Of a stretch of 64,000 bases of DNA, positions 54,744 to 63,549 are shown one piece after another; within the stretch, counting starts at the first letter, position 1, and each line of letters begins with the position of its first letter. Source of the DNA: Homoserinibacter gongjuensis (GTDB lineage Bacteria; Actinomycetota; Actinomycetes; Actinomycetales; Microbacteriaceae); assembly GCF_030161875.1 (NCBI RefSeq), contig NZ_BSVA01000001.1, positions 2,728,001 to 2,792,000 on the forward strand, written 5' to 3'. The position numbers and the translations under genes are program-made. The notes beneath the pieces are model-generated. The model had not been told where the DNA came from. It made no database searches and worked only from the letters and a program-made list of their open reading frames with translations.

Positions 54744-55528
54744 GACCCTGTGGAGGGATCCACCCGCTCGGGCCGCGGTCGCTTGGGGGTGATGCCGTCA
54801 CCGGATGACGTGCGGCGGATGCGGCGCAGGATCCACGGCCCGAAGTACTCGCGCGCCCAGACGATGTCGTCGATGCGCGCCTGCCGCCACGGCTTCGCGG
54901 GCAGCGGCTCGGGCTGGTAGGGCTCGAGCTCGTTCTCAACCCCGAGGGCGTCGAGCACCATCCGCGCGATCGTGTGATGACCGGTGGGGGAGAAGTGCAG
55001 GCGATCCGGCGCCCACATGCGCGGGTCGGCGAGCTCCCGCAGCGCCCACATGTCGGCGACGATCGCGTCGTGCTTCTTGGCGATGTAGTGCAGGTTCTCG
55101 TTGTAGATCGCGACCTTGCCGCGGATGCGCCGCAACACCGGTGTCTCGCCGATGTCGGGCCCGTTGAAGAGCACGACCGTGGCGCCCTCGCTGCGGAGCC
55201 GCGCGATGCCGCCCTCGAGCCGCCCGGCCACCTCATCCGGATCGGTACCCGGACGGATGATGTCGTTACCGCCCGCCGAGATCGTGATGAGGTCGGGGCG
55301 CAGCTCGAGCGCCGGCTCGACCTGCTCGTCGAGGATCTGCTGCAGCAGGCGCCCACGGATCGCGAGGTTCGCGTAGGCGAAGTCCTCGCTCTGTGCGTCG
55401 AGCACCTCGGCCACTCGGTCGGCCCATCCGCGGTGACCGCCCGGCACCCGTGGCTCGGGGTCGCCGATGCCCTCCGTGAACGAGTCGCCGATCGCGACGT
55501 ATCGATGCCAGGGGTGCTGCTCGGACAT
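54734..55528 (-). CDS. SGNH/GDSL-family hydrolase
   Basis: Predicted esterase or lipase, intact, 264 residues. Block I AIGDSFTEGIGD near residue 11, block III GGND, and block V DRLHFSPTGHH with the Asp-His pair. No signal peptide, so probably cytoplasmic. ATG 55528 starts the conserved HPWHRYVAIGDS region. The last codons lie within the palindromic repeat. Substrate unknown. Confidence 0.9.
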   Translation of the reverse strand: MSEQHPWHRYVAIGDSFTEGIGDPEPRVPGGHRGWADRVAEVLDAQSEDFAYANLAIRGRLLQQILDEQVEPALELRPDLITISAGGNDIIRPGTDPDEVAGRLEGGIARLRSEGATVVLFNGPDIGETPVLRRIRGKVAIYNENLHYIAKKHDAIVADMWALRELADPRMWAPDRLHFSPTGHHTIARMVLDALGVENELEPYQPEPLPAKPWRQARIDDIVWAREYFGPWILRRIRRTSSGDGITPKRPRPERVDPSTGSAG

Positions 55529-55584
55529 CTGACCAGAATGCCTCATCCCGGGCCGCCTGGCGTGCAGGCGATGCCGTCGCTACC

Positions 55585-55617
55585 GGGACCAAAGACCCTT
55601 TTGGGGCCCAGTAGCGT
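55585..55617 (+). promoter_or_regulatory. DosR/DevR-like box and -10 of the nitrite reductase operon
   Basis: GGGACCAAAGACCC (55585-55598) matches the core of the mycobacterial DosR box GGGACTWWAGTCCC at 12 of 14 positions. The -10 TAGCGT (55612-55617) follows 13 bases later, placing the box over the -35, where DosR boxes usually act. Six bases further is the GTG at 55624, so the mRNA is probably leaderless. Regulation by hypoxia or NO is inference. Confidence 0.6.
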
Positions 55618-55623
55618 CGAAGT

Positions 55624-56730
55624 GTGGTCACCCGTGCCCCTGGTGTCCGGCTCGTGCTCATCGCACCTGCCGGAGCGCTGCTGTTGCTCGGGCTCTACGC
55701 GGGACTCGTGCTGATCGGGATGCCCCTTCCGGTGTTCGCCGATCGGCTCGCTGAACTGCACGCACCCCTGCTGGTCTTCGGCTTCGTGGGCACGCTGATC
55801 TCGCTCGAGCGGGCCGTCGCGCTGCGGCGCGCGTGGGCGTACGCCGCCCCCGTGCTGCTCGCGGTCGGCGCACTCCTGGCGCTCTCTCCGGCGCCCCCGC
55901 TGCGGGGCGGACGATGGTGCTGCTCGGGCTGCTGGCCCACCTCGCGCAGTACTTCGCGATCTGGCGCCGCCAACCCATGACGGCCACGGCCGTGCAGGCG
56001 ATGGGCGTGGTCGCCGGTGCAGCGGCGGCGGCCGTGTGGACCGCGGGCGTGGCAGCGGCACCGCTCGTGCCCCTGCTCGCGGCGTTCCTCGTGCTCACCA
56101 TCGCGGGGAGCGCCTCGAACTCGCGCGGATCGCCTCGCCCGGGCTTCCCGCCGAACGCATGCTGTTCATCCTCGCGGTGGCCCTCTCACTGACCGCGCTC
56201 GTGACGCTCACGGCCCCCGTCGTCGCCGTACCGATCGCGGGAGTCATCCTGCTGTTGCTCGTCTCATGGTTGCTGCGGCACGATGTGGCGCGCGTCACGG
56301 TGCACCGCACGGGACTTCCGCGTTTCGTCGCCCTCTGCCTGCTGACCGGATACGTCTGGCTGACGGTCGCCGGTGCCGGGTGGCTGCTCGGCGGCGCCCG
56401 CCTCGAGGGCGCCATCTACGACGCGACGACGCACGCGATCTTCCTCGGCTTCGTGATCACCATGATCATGGCGCACGCGCCCTCATCCTGCCCGCGGTGC
56501 TGCAGGTCTCGATTCCCTACCACCCGGCGCTCTATGTGCCCGTCGCGCTCCTGCAGGCGGGCCTCCTCCTGCGGATCGTGGCGGGCGACGCGTGGGGCGT
56601 CGTGATCGCGCTGCAGGTGGGAGGTGCCGCCTCGGTGGCCGGCATCCTGCTGTTCGCCCTCCTGGCGATCACCCTCACGCTGCGTGCCCGGCGCGCGGCG
56701 CGGAAGGAGGCCGCTCGTGTCGCGGCGTAA
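55624..56730 (+). CDS. NnrS-like polytopic membrane protein (three frameshifts)
   Basis: About 369 residues and roughly 10-12 membrane segments after repair. Conserved-looking His-containing segments ELHAPLLVFGFVGTLISLER near the N-terminus and THAIFLGFVITMIMAHAPLI near residue 280 resemble NnrS, a heme- and copper-binding protein linked to nitric oxide stress and denitrification. Runs 55894-55898, 56105-56108 and 56480-56482 are each one base short. It overlaps the nitrite reductase GTG by 14 bp, so the two are coupled. NnrS membership is by pattern only. Confidence 0.72.
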
Positions 56731-59343
56731 CTGGTACCTGCTGACGAACTCGGTCGTACTGGGCTGGCTCGTGCTCACTCTCGTGGCCGTGACCGTGCAC
56801 CGCTCGGTCGACCGTCCGCTCTGGCTCATGGTGCACGTGCCGTTGCTGGGCGCCGTCACCGCCGCGATCCTGGTCTGGTCGCAGCATTTCGCCGACACCC
56901 TCACGCGGAGACAGGCCCCGATCGGGCGCGCCGGGCTCGGCATCCGGCTCGCGCTGCAGACCGCGGGCGCGCTCACCGTGACCGCAGGCATGCTCGTGGA
57001 CGCCACGGTGCTCGTGGTGGCCGGCGCGAGCGCCATCGCCCTCGCGGTGCTCGTGCACGCCGTGCTGCTCGCGCTTCAGCTCCGGCGGGCCCTGCCTGCC
57101 CGGTTCGCGCCGCTCGTGCGGTACTACGTCGCCGCGGCGCTCGTGTTCCTCGGCGGCATCGTGCTCGGCGTCGCGATGTCGCTGCTCGACTCCTCCGATA
57201 CGACCGACCGTCTCGTGACGGCGCACATCGTGCTGAACGCCTACGGCTGGATCGGTCTCACGGTACTCGGAACGCTCGTGCTGCTGTGGCCGACGGTCTT
57301 GCACGCCCGCGTGCAACAGAGCGCGGATGCCGCCGGCCGACGCGCGCTTCCGCTGCTCGTCGCGGGTCTCGCGGTGTCCGCGCTCGGGCCCCTCCTCGGG
57401 GTGCGTCCGCTCGTGGCCGTGGGCATGGTCATCTGGATCGTCGGTGCCGCGCTCGTGGGTGTCGAGGGCTGGCGTCAGGCGCGGGCGATGCCTCCGGGCA
57501 CCTTCGCGGGCTACAGTCTCGGCGCCGCGTACGGATGGCTGCTCGTCGCCGCCGCGACCCTCGCGGTGCAGGCGCTCACCGCCGACGACTGGGCGTCATT
57601 GCGCGATGGATACCTCATCGTGCTCGGGCCGCTCGTGGCCGGGTTCGCGGTGCAGATCGTGACGGGCGCACTGAGCTACCTGCTTCCCGTGGTGGCGATG
57701 GGGAGTCCCGCGGCCGCGAAGGCGGGCGCCGAGGAGTTGGACCGCGGCGCGGTGTTCCGCGTCGTCGCGCTCAACGGTGCGATCGCCCTCTACCTGCTTC
57801 CCATGCCGTCTCTCGCCCGAGTGCTGCTGTCGTTCGTCGCCGCCGCTGTCGTGCTGGCCTTCCTCGTGCTCGTCGTGCGATCGCTCGTCGTGGGCCGACG
57901 TGTGCGCCGCGGCGAGGGGCGGCCCCCGATCGCCGTCCGATCGTCGGCCTCGGGGTGCCGGCCGCCGAACTGCCCGAGGCCCCCGACGTCGCTCCGGCGC
58001 GGTCGTGGCGGCCTTCACCGTGCTGGCCCTCTGCATTGCGGGGGCATCGCCGCGGATCCCGCCGCTGTCGGGATCTCGACCACCGCCCAGGGCGAGGTCG
58101 TGCCCACCGGGGAGACCACCGAGGTGACCGTTCAGGTGAGCGGCATGCGGTTCACACCGGCCGTCATCGAGGTGCCCTACGGCAACGCTCTCGTCGTCAC
58201 CTTCGAGAACACGGGCACGGATGTGCACGACCTGACCTTCGCGAACGGCGTGCGCACCGAGCGCCTCGCGCCCGGAAAGAGCGAAGTGATCGAGGTCGGT
58301 GTGCTGGGTGCCGATCTGGATGGCTGGTGCTCGATCGCGGGACACCGCCAGATGGGCATGGAGCTGCGGGTCGACGTGACGGGGGCGCCCGAGGCGAGCG
58401 CACCATCCGCGAAACCTGACCCTGGAACGCACGAGGGTCACGGGTCGGCGGCGACGGGCCCGAGCGCGGCCGACGACGTCGACCTCGAGCGCGAGCCCGC
58501 CGAGGACTTCGAGGCCTGGCCCGCAGAGCTCCCTCCCGCATCCGCGTCGACCGTGCACCGCGTGACCCTGCGCGCCGAGGAGGTCGTGGCCGAGGTGGCG
58601 CCCGGGGTCACGCAGACGCGCTGGACCTTCGGCGGCAGCGCTCCCGGACCCGTGCTGCGCGGCAAGATCGGCGACGTCTTCGAGATCACCCTCGTGAACG
58701 ACGGCAGCATCGGCCATTCGATCGACTTCCACGCCGGCTCGCTCGCGCCGAACGAGCCGATGCGCACGATCCAGCCTGGCGAGACGCTCCGGTACACCTT
58801 CACGGCGAGCCAGGCCGGCATCTGGATGTACCACTGCTCGACGATGCCCATGTCGATGCACATCGCGAACGGCATGTATGGAGCCGTCATCATCGATCCG
58901 CCCGATCTCACCCCCGTCACGCACGAGTACCTCCTCGTTCAGGGCGAGCTCTACCTCGGACCGCAAGGGGAGCCCGCGGACGCTGCCAAGATCGCCACCG
59001 AGACGCCCGATCTGGTCGCGTTCAACGGGTATGCCGATCAGTACGTGCATCGCCCGCTGACGGCCACCGCGGGAGAGCGGGTGCGCGTCTGGGTGCTGGA
59101 TGCGGGGCCCAACACGCCCTCGGCGTTCCACGTCGTGGGCGGGCAGTTCGACACCGTGTACCTCGAGGGCGGCTATCGGCTCCGCCCGAGTGACCCGGGC
59201 GGCTCGCAGGCGCTCGCGCTGCAGCCCGCGCAGGGCGGCTTCGTGGAACTCGTCTTCCCTGAAGCGGGCGATTATCCTTTCGTCACGCATCGCATGAGCG
59301 ATGCTGAGAAGGGCGCGCGGGGGTGTTCCATGTCGGAGGATGA
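56717..59343 (+). CDS. nirK: membrane-anchored copper nitrite reductase fusion (four frameshifts)
   Basis: Predicted NO-forming nitrite reductase, about 876 residues, three times the usual NirK. Residues 1-400: about 12 membrane segments with histidines, including TAHIVLNAYGWIGLTVLG near 169. Residues 427-445: a further span (GAVVAAFTVLALCIAGG). Residues 457-560: a cupredoxin with type-1 ligands (DVHDL; C-x4-H-x2-M in WCSIAGHRQMGM). Residues 610-876: NirK core with GHSIDFH, MYHCSTMPMSMHIANGM, AFHVVGG and VTHRM, giving both type-1 and type-2 copper sites. Runs 57923-57927, 57996-57997, 58040-58044 and 59319-59323 are short; the first three cancel, so the fusion frame is open even unrepaired. 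The last repair ends it at TGA 59341. GTG 56717 follows AGGAGG. Confidence 0.88.
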
Positions 59344-60415
59344 CCCGCACGCCCCCGATGTCGACGACCACGGGCGACTCGTCATCCGCCGGCACGACAC
59401 CGTCATCGCGGTGGCTGACGACCCGCACACCTTCTCGAACGCGGTCTCACAGCACGTTCACGTGCCGAACGGACTCGACGGTGAGGAGCACGCGGCAGCT
59501 CGCCGTCTGCTCGATCCGTTCCTGGCATCCGAGGCGATCGACCCGCTCGAACCGCGGTTCGCGCAGATCGCCCGCACGCTGCTGACCGAGCTGGTCGCCG
59601 CGGGGGCACCTTCGACGCCGTGCACGAGGTGGGCGCACGCTACGCCGTCCGGGCGCAATCGGCCTGGCTCGGGTGGCGCGCCGATCTTGAGGACACCCTG
59701 CTGGACTGGGTCGCCGAGAACCGCGCCGCGAGTCGCTCCCGCGACACCGAGCGGATGCGACGGGTCGCCGAGGACTTCGACGCGATCGTGGCGTCGTTGG
59801 TCGCCGAGCGACGCGCGACACCCCACGACGACGTCACGGCGCGGCTCATGACGGTGCGCGCAGAGGACGGCAGCACGCTGAGCGACGACGAGCTCGTCTC
59901 GGTGCTACGCAACTGGACCGGGGAGACCTGTCGTCTCTCGCCCTGTGCGCGGGCATCGTGCTGCACTGGCTCGCGATGCATCCGCGCCATGCCGCGCGGC
60001 TCGGGGCGGCATCCGATCACGAGCTCGATGCGGCGATCGACGAGATCCTGCGGCTCGACGACCCCTTCGTCTCGAACCGGCGCGTCGCGACGCGCGACGC
60101 GGTCGTCGAGGGCTGCCAGGTGGCGGCGGGCGACATCGTCGTGCTCGATTGGCGCGCCGCGAACCGCGACCCCGCCGCGTTCGCCGACCCCGACGCCTTC
60201 GCCCCCACGCCCATGCCGCAGGCAACCTCGTCTACGGCACCGGCCCGCACGTGTGCCCCGGGCGCGGGCTCTCGACGCTCGAGCTACGGGTGCTCGTGCG
60301 CGAAGTGCTCGCCGTGGGCTCGCTCGAGCTCGACGTGCGGCATCCGGCGACGCGTGAGGAGGCGCCCGTCGCGGGCTACCGCACCGTGCCGGTGCGGTTG
60401 GTCACGCGGAGTTGA
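59330..60415 (+). CDS. cytochrome P450, N-terminally short (three frameshifts)
   Basis: Heme-thiolate protein, about 362 residues after repair. Heme-binding loop YGTGPHVCPGRG with the cysteine near residue 309, EILR of the ExxR motif near 240, ANRDP, and an I-helix NWTGGDLSSLALC with Ser in place of the usual Thr. FSNAVSQHVHVPNGLDGEEH near the start corresponds to about residue 80 of ordinary P450s, so the N-terminus is short by some 40 residues. Runs 59602-59606, 59920-59923 and 60210-60212 are short. ATG 59330 overlaps the nirK stop by 14 bp, so the two are co-transcribed. Substrate unknown. Confidence 0.88.
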
Positions 60416-60418
60416 GCT

Positions 60419-61176
60419 CTACAGGCCGCGCAGTCGCTCCGGGTCGGGCTGCTGCACCGGGTCCCATCCGCGGCGCGGGGCGCGGGCTCCCGGTTCGCGT
60501 CTCGCGAGCGGTAGACGATGTAGGGCCGGAAGAGGTATCCGATGGGTGCCGAGAACACGTGCACGAGCCGCGTGAACGGCCACAGCGCGAAGAGGGCCCA
60601 CGCAGAGAGCACGTGCAGTTGGAACAGCAGCGGCACGCCCTCCATGAGGGTCACGTCGGGCTGGAAGATCAGGATGCTGCGGATCCACGGCGAGATCGTC
60701 TCGCGGTAGTGGAAACCGCCCCCGAACACCTGGTAGACGACGGTCGCGGCCGTGCCGAAGCCGAGAGCGGCGGCGAGGAACACGTACATGACCTTGTCCA
60801 TGACGGTCGTGGCCAGGAAGACGGGCCCCACCGTGCGGCGCCGGTAGATCAGGATCGCGAGGCCGGCGAGCGTCAACGCCGCCGCGAAGCTGCCGAGTGT
60901 GGTCGCGCCGAAGTGGTAGATCTCCTCGTTCACCCCCACCGCGTACAGCCACTCGCGCGGGATCAGGAGGCCGACGGCGTGGCCGGCGATGACCATCAGG
61001 ATGCCGAGATGGAACATCGGCGAACCCCACCGCAGCAGCCGGTTCTCATAGGTCTGGCTCGACCGCGTCGTCCAGCCGAACTTGTCGTAGCGGTAGCGCC
61101 AGATGTGTCCGACGATAAACACCGAGATCGCCGCGTAGGGAACGGCGACCCAGAGGATAATCTGCAGCGCGGTCAC
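60419..61176 (-). CDS. narI: respiratory nitrate reductase gamma subunit (frameshifted near the end)
   Basis: Membrane cytochrome b subunit that takes electrons from quinol and passes them to NarH. About 252 residues, five membrane segments. Heme histidines are in GHIWRYRYD, MFHLGILMVIAGHAVG and LHVLSAWALFALWPFTRLVH. Run 60477-60480 (plus strand) is one G short; repair ends it as GWDPVQQPDPERLRGL. GTG 61176 overlaps the narJ stop. It ends 3 bp from the convergent P450. Confidence 0.93.
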
Positions 61177-61835
61177 GATTCCTCCTGTGAGACGGCACGG
61201 TACGGCGGAAGCTGGCCGAGGAAGCTCAATCCGACCGTCTCGGTCGGCGGGCCCTCGTTGATGAGCTCGAGGAAGCGCTCGCGCGTCTTCGCGTCGATCG
61301 ACGGCAGAGAGAGGGTCACGGCGCGCACGAGCGCCGCCCACGGGCTGTCGAGGCCCTCGAGCGCGGCGCGCAGCACCTCGATGCCTTCGCGGTGGGAGGC
61401 GATGAGCGCGTCGGCGATGTCGGACCCGGAGCGCGCCGAGAACTCGAGCACGGCGGGCAGGAAGTCCGGCAGATCGTCCGCCTCGAACTCCCAGCCTGCG
61501 GCGCGGTAGGCCTCGAGGAAGGTCACGAGTGCCACGCCCCGACGGCGCGTGTCGCCCGTCGCGTAATAGCTGAGGTAGAGGCTGCACTTGCGCTTGAGGT
61601 CGAAGGTGGTCACGTACAGCCGTTGCCACGCGAGCGGGCCGGCATCCTGGGCCCGATCGATGAACCCGCCCACGGCATCCACGATCGGTTCGGGAAGACC
61701 GGCGAGGTGTTCGCGCACCGCGTCGAGTCGCGCGAACCATTCGGCATCCGGATAGTCCAGCAGCAGCGAGGCGAGCATGTGCACGCGGGCGCGCTGCTCG
61801 GGTGCGAGTCGTAGCGGGGAGACCGGTTCGGCCAT
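61173..61835 (-). CDS. narJ: nitrate reductase molybdenum cofactor assembly chaperone
   Basis: Chaperone that holds apo-NarGH until the molybdenum cofactor is inserted; not part of the final enzyme. Intact, 220 residues, mostly helical, with LASLLLDYPDAEWF near the start and YVTTFDLKRKCSLYLSYY mid-protein, typical of NarJ. 34 bp after narH. Confidence 0.92.
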   Translation of the reverse strand: MAEPVSPLRLAPEQRARVHMLASLLLDYPDAEWFARLDAVREHLAGLPEPIVDAVGGFIDRAQDAGPLAWQRLYVTTFDLKRKCSLYLSYYATGDTRRRGVALVTFLEAYRAAGWEFEADDLPDFLPAVLEFSARSGSDIADALIASHREGIEVLRAALEGLDSPWAALVRAVTLSLPSIDAKTRERFLELINEGPPTETVGLSFLGQLPPYRAVSQEES

Positions 61836-61869
61836 CGCCCGACGCGGCGTGACCCGGGGAGGACGGAGC

Positions 61870-63549
61870 TCATCCGTCCTCCTTGCGTTTGCCGGGCTTG
61901 CCCGGCGTGCGCACCTCGGTCATCCCGGTCGGCGGGAAGAGACCGTCGGCGTCGCCGTTTCCGTCCCAGTTGAGCAGGTTGACGCGCCCGGGTGTCGAGG
62001 GTCGGTCGGCGGTCTGCCGGTCGGCGAGGATGTGGAAGTTCTCCACCGCGACGGGAACGCTCGGCCCACTCGAGGACCCGAAGGGACCGGCACCGCCCAT
62101 GCCCGGTCCGCCCTCGAAATCGAGAGAGCACGCCATCTCCTCGAGCGCGTGCGCCTGCTCCGTATGGGCCGAGGGGATCACGTAGCGCTCCTCGTACTTC
62201 GCGATCGCGAGCAGGCGGTACATCTCCTCGATCTCGGTGCCCGTCATGCCGACGGCATTCGCGATGCGCTCGTCGCGCACGTCGTCGATGCTCACCCCGC
62301 GCATGTACGACCGCATCGCGGCGAGGCGCCGGAGCGACGCGTCGACGGGCGCGACGTCACCCGCCGTGAAGAGCTCGGCCAGGTAGCCGATCGGGATGCG
62401 CAGCTTGTCGATCGCGGCGAAGAGCGTGCGGGCGTCCTCGCCGTCGTTGCCCGAGCCGGTCACGACATCGACCACGGGGGAGAGCGGCGGGATGTACCAG
62501 ACCATCGGCATCGTGCGGTACTCGGGGTGCAACGGCAGCGCGACCTCGTACTGCATGAGCTTCCAGATGGGGCTGCGCTGGGCCGCCTCGATCCAGTCCT
62601 CGGGGATGCCGCCCGCGCGGGCACCCTCGATGACCGCAGGATCGTGCGGGTCGAGGATGATGTCGCGCTGCGCCTGCAGCAGAGCCTTGTCGTCTTCGAC
62701 GGATGCCGCCTCCGACACCCGGTCGGCGTCGTAGAGCACGAGCCCGAGGTAGCGCAGGCGCCCGACGCAGGTCTCCGAGCACACGGTCGGCAGCCCGACC
62801 TCGATGCGCGGATAGCAGAAGGTGCACTTCTCGGCCTTGCCCGTGCGGTGGTTGAAGTAGACCTTCTTGTAGGGGCAGCCCGAGACGCACATGCGCCAGC
62901 CACGGCACTGATCCTGGTCGACGAGCACGATGCCGTCCTCCTCGCGCTTGTACATCGCGCCCGAGGGGCAGGATGCGACGCACGAGGGGTTGAGGCAGTG
63001 CTCGCAGATGCGGGGCAGGTAGAACATGAAGGCCTTCTCGAACTCGGCCTGCACCTCCTCGCTCATCTTGGTGAGGATGGGGTCGTCCTGCATCGTCTCG
63101 AGCGAGCCGCCGAGGTTGTCGTCCCAGTTCGCCGACCACGAGATCTTCATGTCCTCGCCCGTCAGCAGGCTCTTGGGGCGTGCAACGGGCGTGTGCGCCG
63201 TGCGCGGCGCGTTGATGAGCATGTCGTAGTCGTAGGTCCACGGCTCGTAGTAGTCGTGGATCCCGGGCAGCTTGGGATTGGAGAAGATCCGCGAGAGCTT
63301 CGCGAGACGACCTCCGCTGCGCAGCTTCAGGCGTCCGCGCTTCGTGCGCACCCAGCCGCCGCCCCACTTCTCCTGGTCCTCATAGCCCCGCGGATAGCCC
63401 ACGCCGGGACGTGTCTCGACGTTGTTGAACCACACGTATTCGACGCCCGTGCGGTTCGTCCACGCCTGCTTGCAGGTGACCGAGCAGGTGTGGCATCCGA
63501 TGCACTTGTCGAGATTCATGATCATCGACATCTGAGCCATGACGCGCAT
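61870..63549 (-). CDS. narH: respiratory nitrate reductase beta subunit
   Basis: Fe-S subunit of NarGHI, 559 residues, intact. Four cysteine clusters: CIGCHTCSVTC, CEHCLNPSCVASC, CRGWRMCVSGC (Trp replacing one Cys, as in the [3Fe-4S] site) and the CTFCYPRIEVGLPTVCSETC group. ATG 63549 overlaps the narG TGA (TGATG). The C-terminal tail is Gly/Pro/Lys-rich. Confidence 0.96.
   Translation of the reverse strand: MRVMAQMSMIMNLDKCIGCHTCSVTCKQAWTNRTGVEYVWFNNVETRPGVGYPRGYEDQEKWGGGWVRTKRGRLKLRSGGRLAKLSRIFSNPKLPGIHDYYEPWTYDYDMLINAPRTAHTPVARPKSLLTGEDMKISWSANWDDNLGGSLETMQDDPILTKMSEEVQAEFEKAFMFYLPRICEHCLNPSCVASCPSGAMYKREEDGIVLVDQDQCRGWRMCVSGCPYKKVYFNHRTGKAEKCTFCYPRIEVGLPTVCSETCVGRLRYLGLVLYDADRVSEAASVEDDKALLQAQRDIILDPHDPAVIEGARAGGIPEDWIEAAQRSPIWKLMQYEVALPLHPEYRTMPMVWYIPPLSPVVDVVTGSGNDGEDARTLFAAIDKLRIPIGYLAELFTAGDVAPVDASLRRLAAMRSYMRGVSIDDVRDERIANAVGMTGTEIEEMYRLLAIAKYEERYVIPSAHTEQAHALEEMACSLDFEGGPGMGGAGPFGSSSGPSVPVAVENFHILADRQTADRPSTPGRVNLLNWDGNGDADGLFPPTGMTEVRTPGKPGKRKEDG

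Noticed and set aside
56717..59343. Calling the copper protein a laccase or other multicopper oxidase
   Set aside because: The ligand pattern (HxxDxH, HC, H, M and late H) matches two-domain nitrite reductase, not the four HXH motifs of laccases.
56624..59851. A single reading frame joining the nitrite reductase to the P450
   Set aside because: The NirK C-terminus normally ends right after GARGxFHV. One added G in the run 59319-59323 restores that ending and a stop, and the P450 has its own ATG at 59330. The joined frame is a by-product of a missing base; the membrane-NirK fusion itself remains open with or without repair.
59330..60415. Naming the P450 as P450nor (CYP55)
   Set aside because: Only the context suggests nitric oxide. 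The I-helix and N-terminal half look like a different P450 group, so no such name is given.
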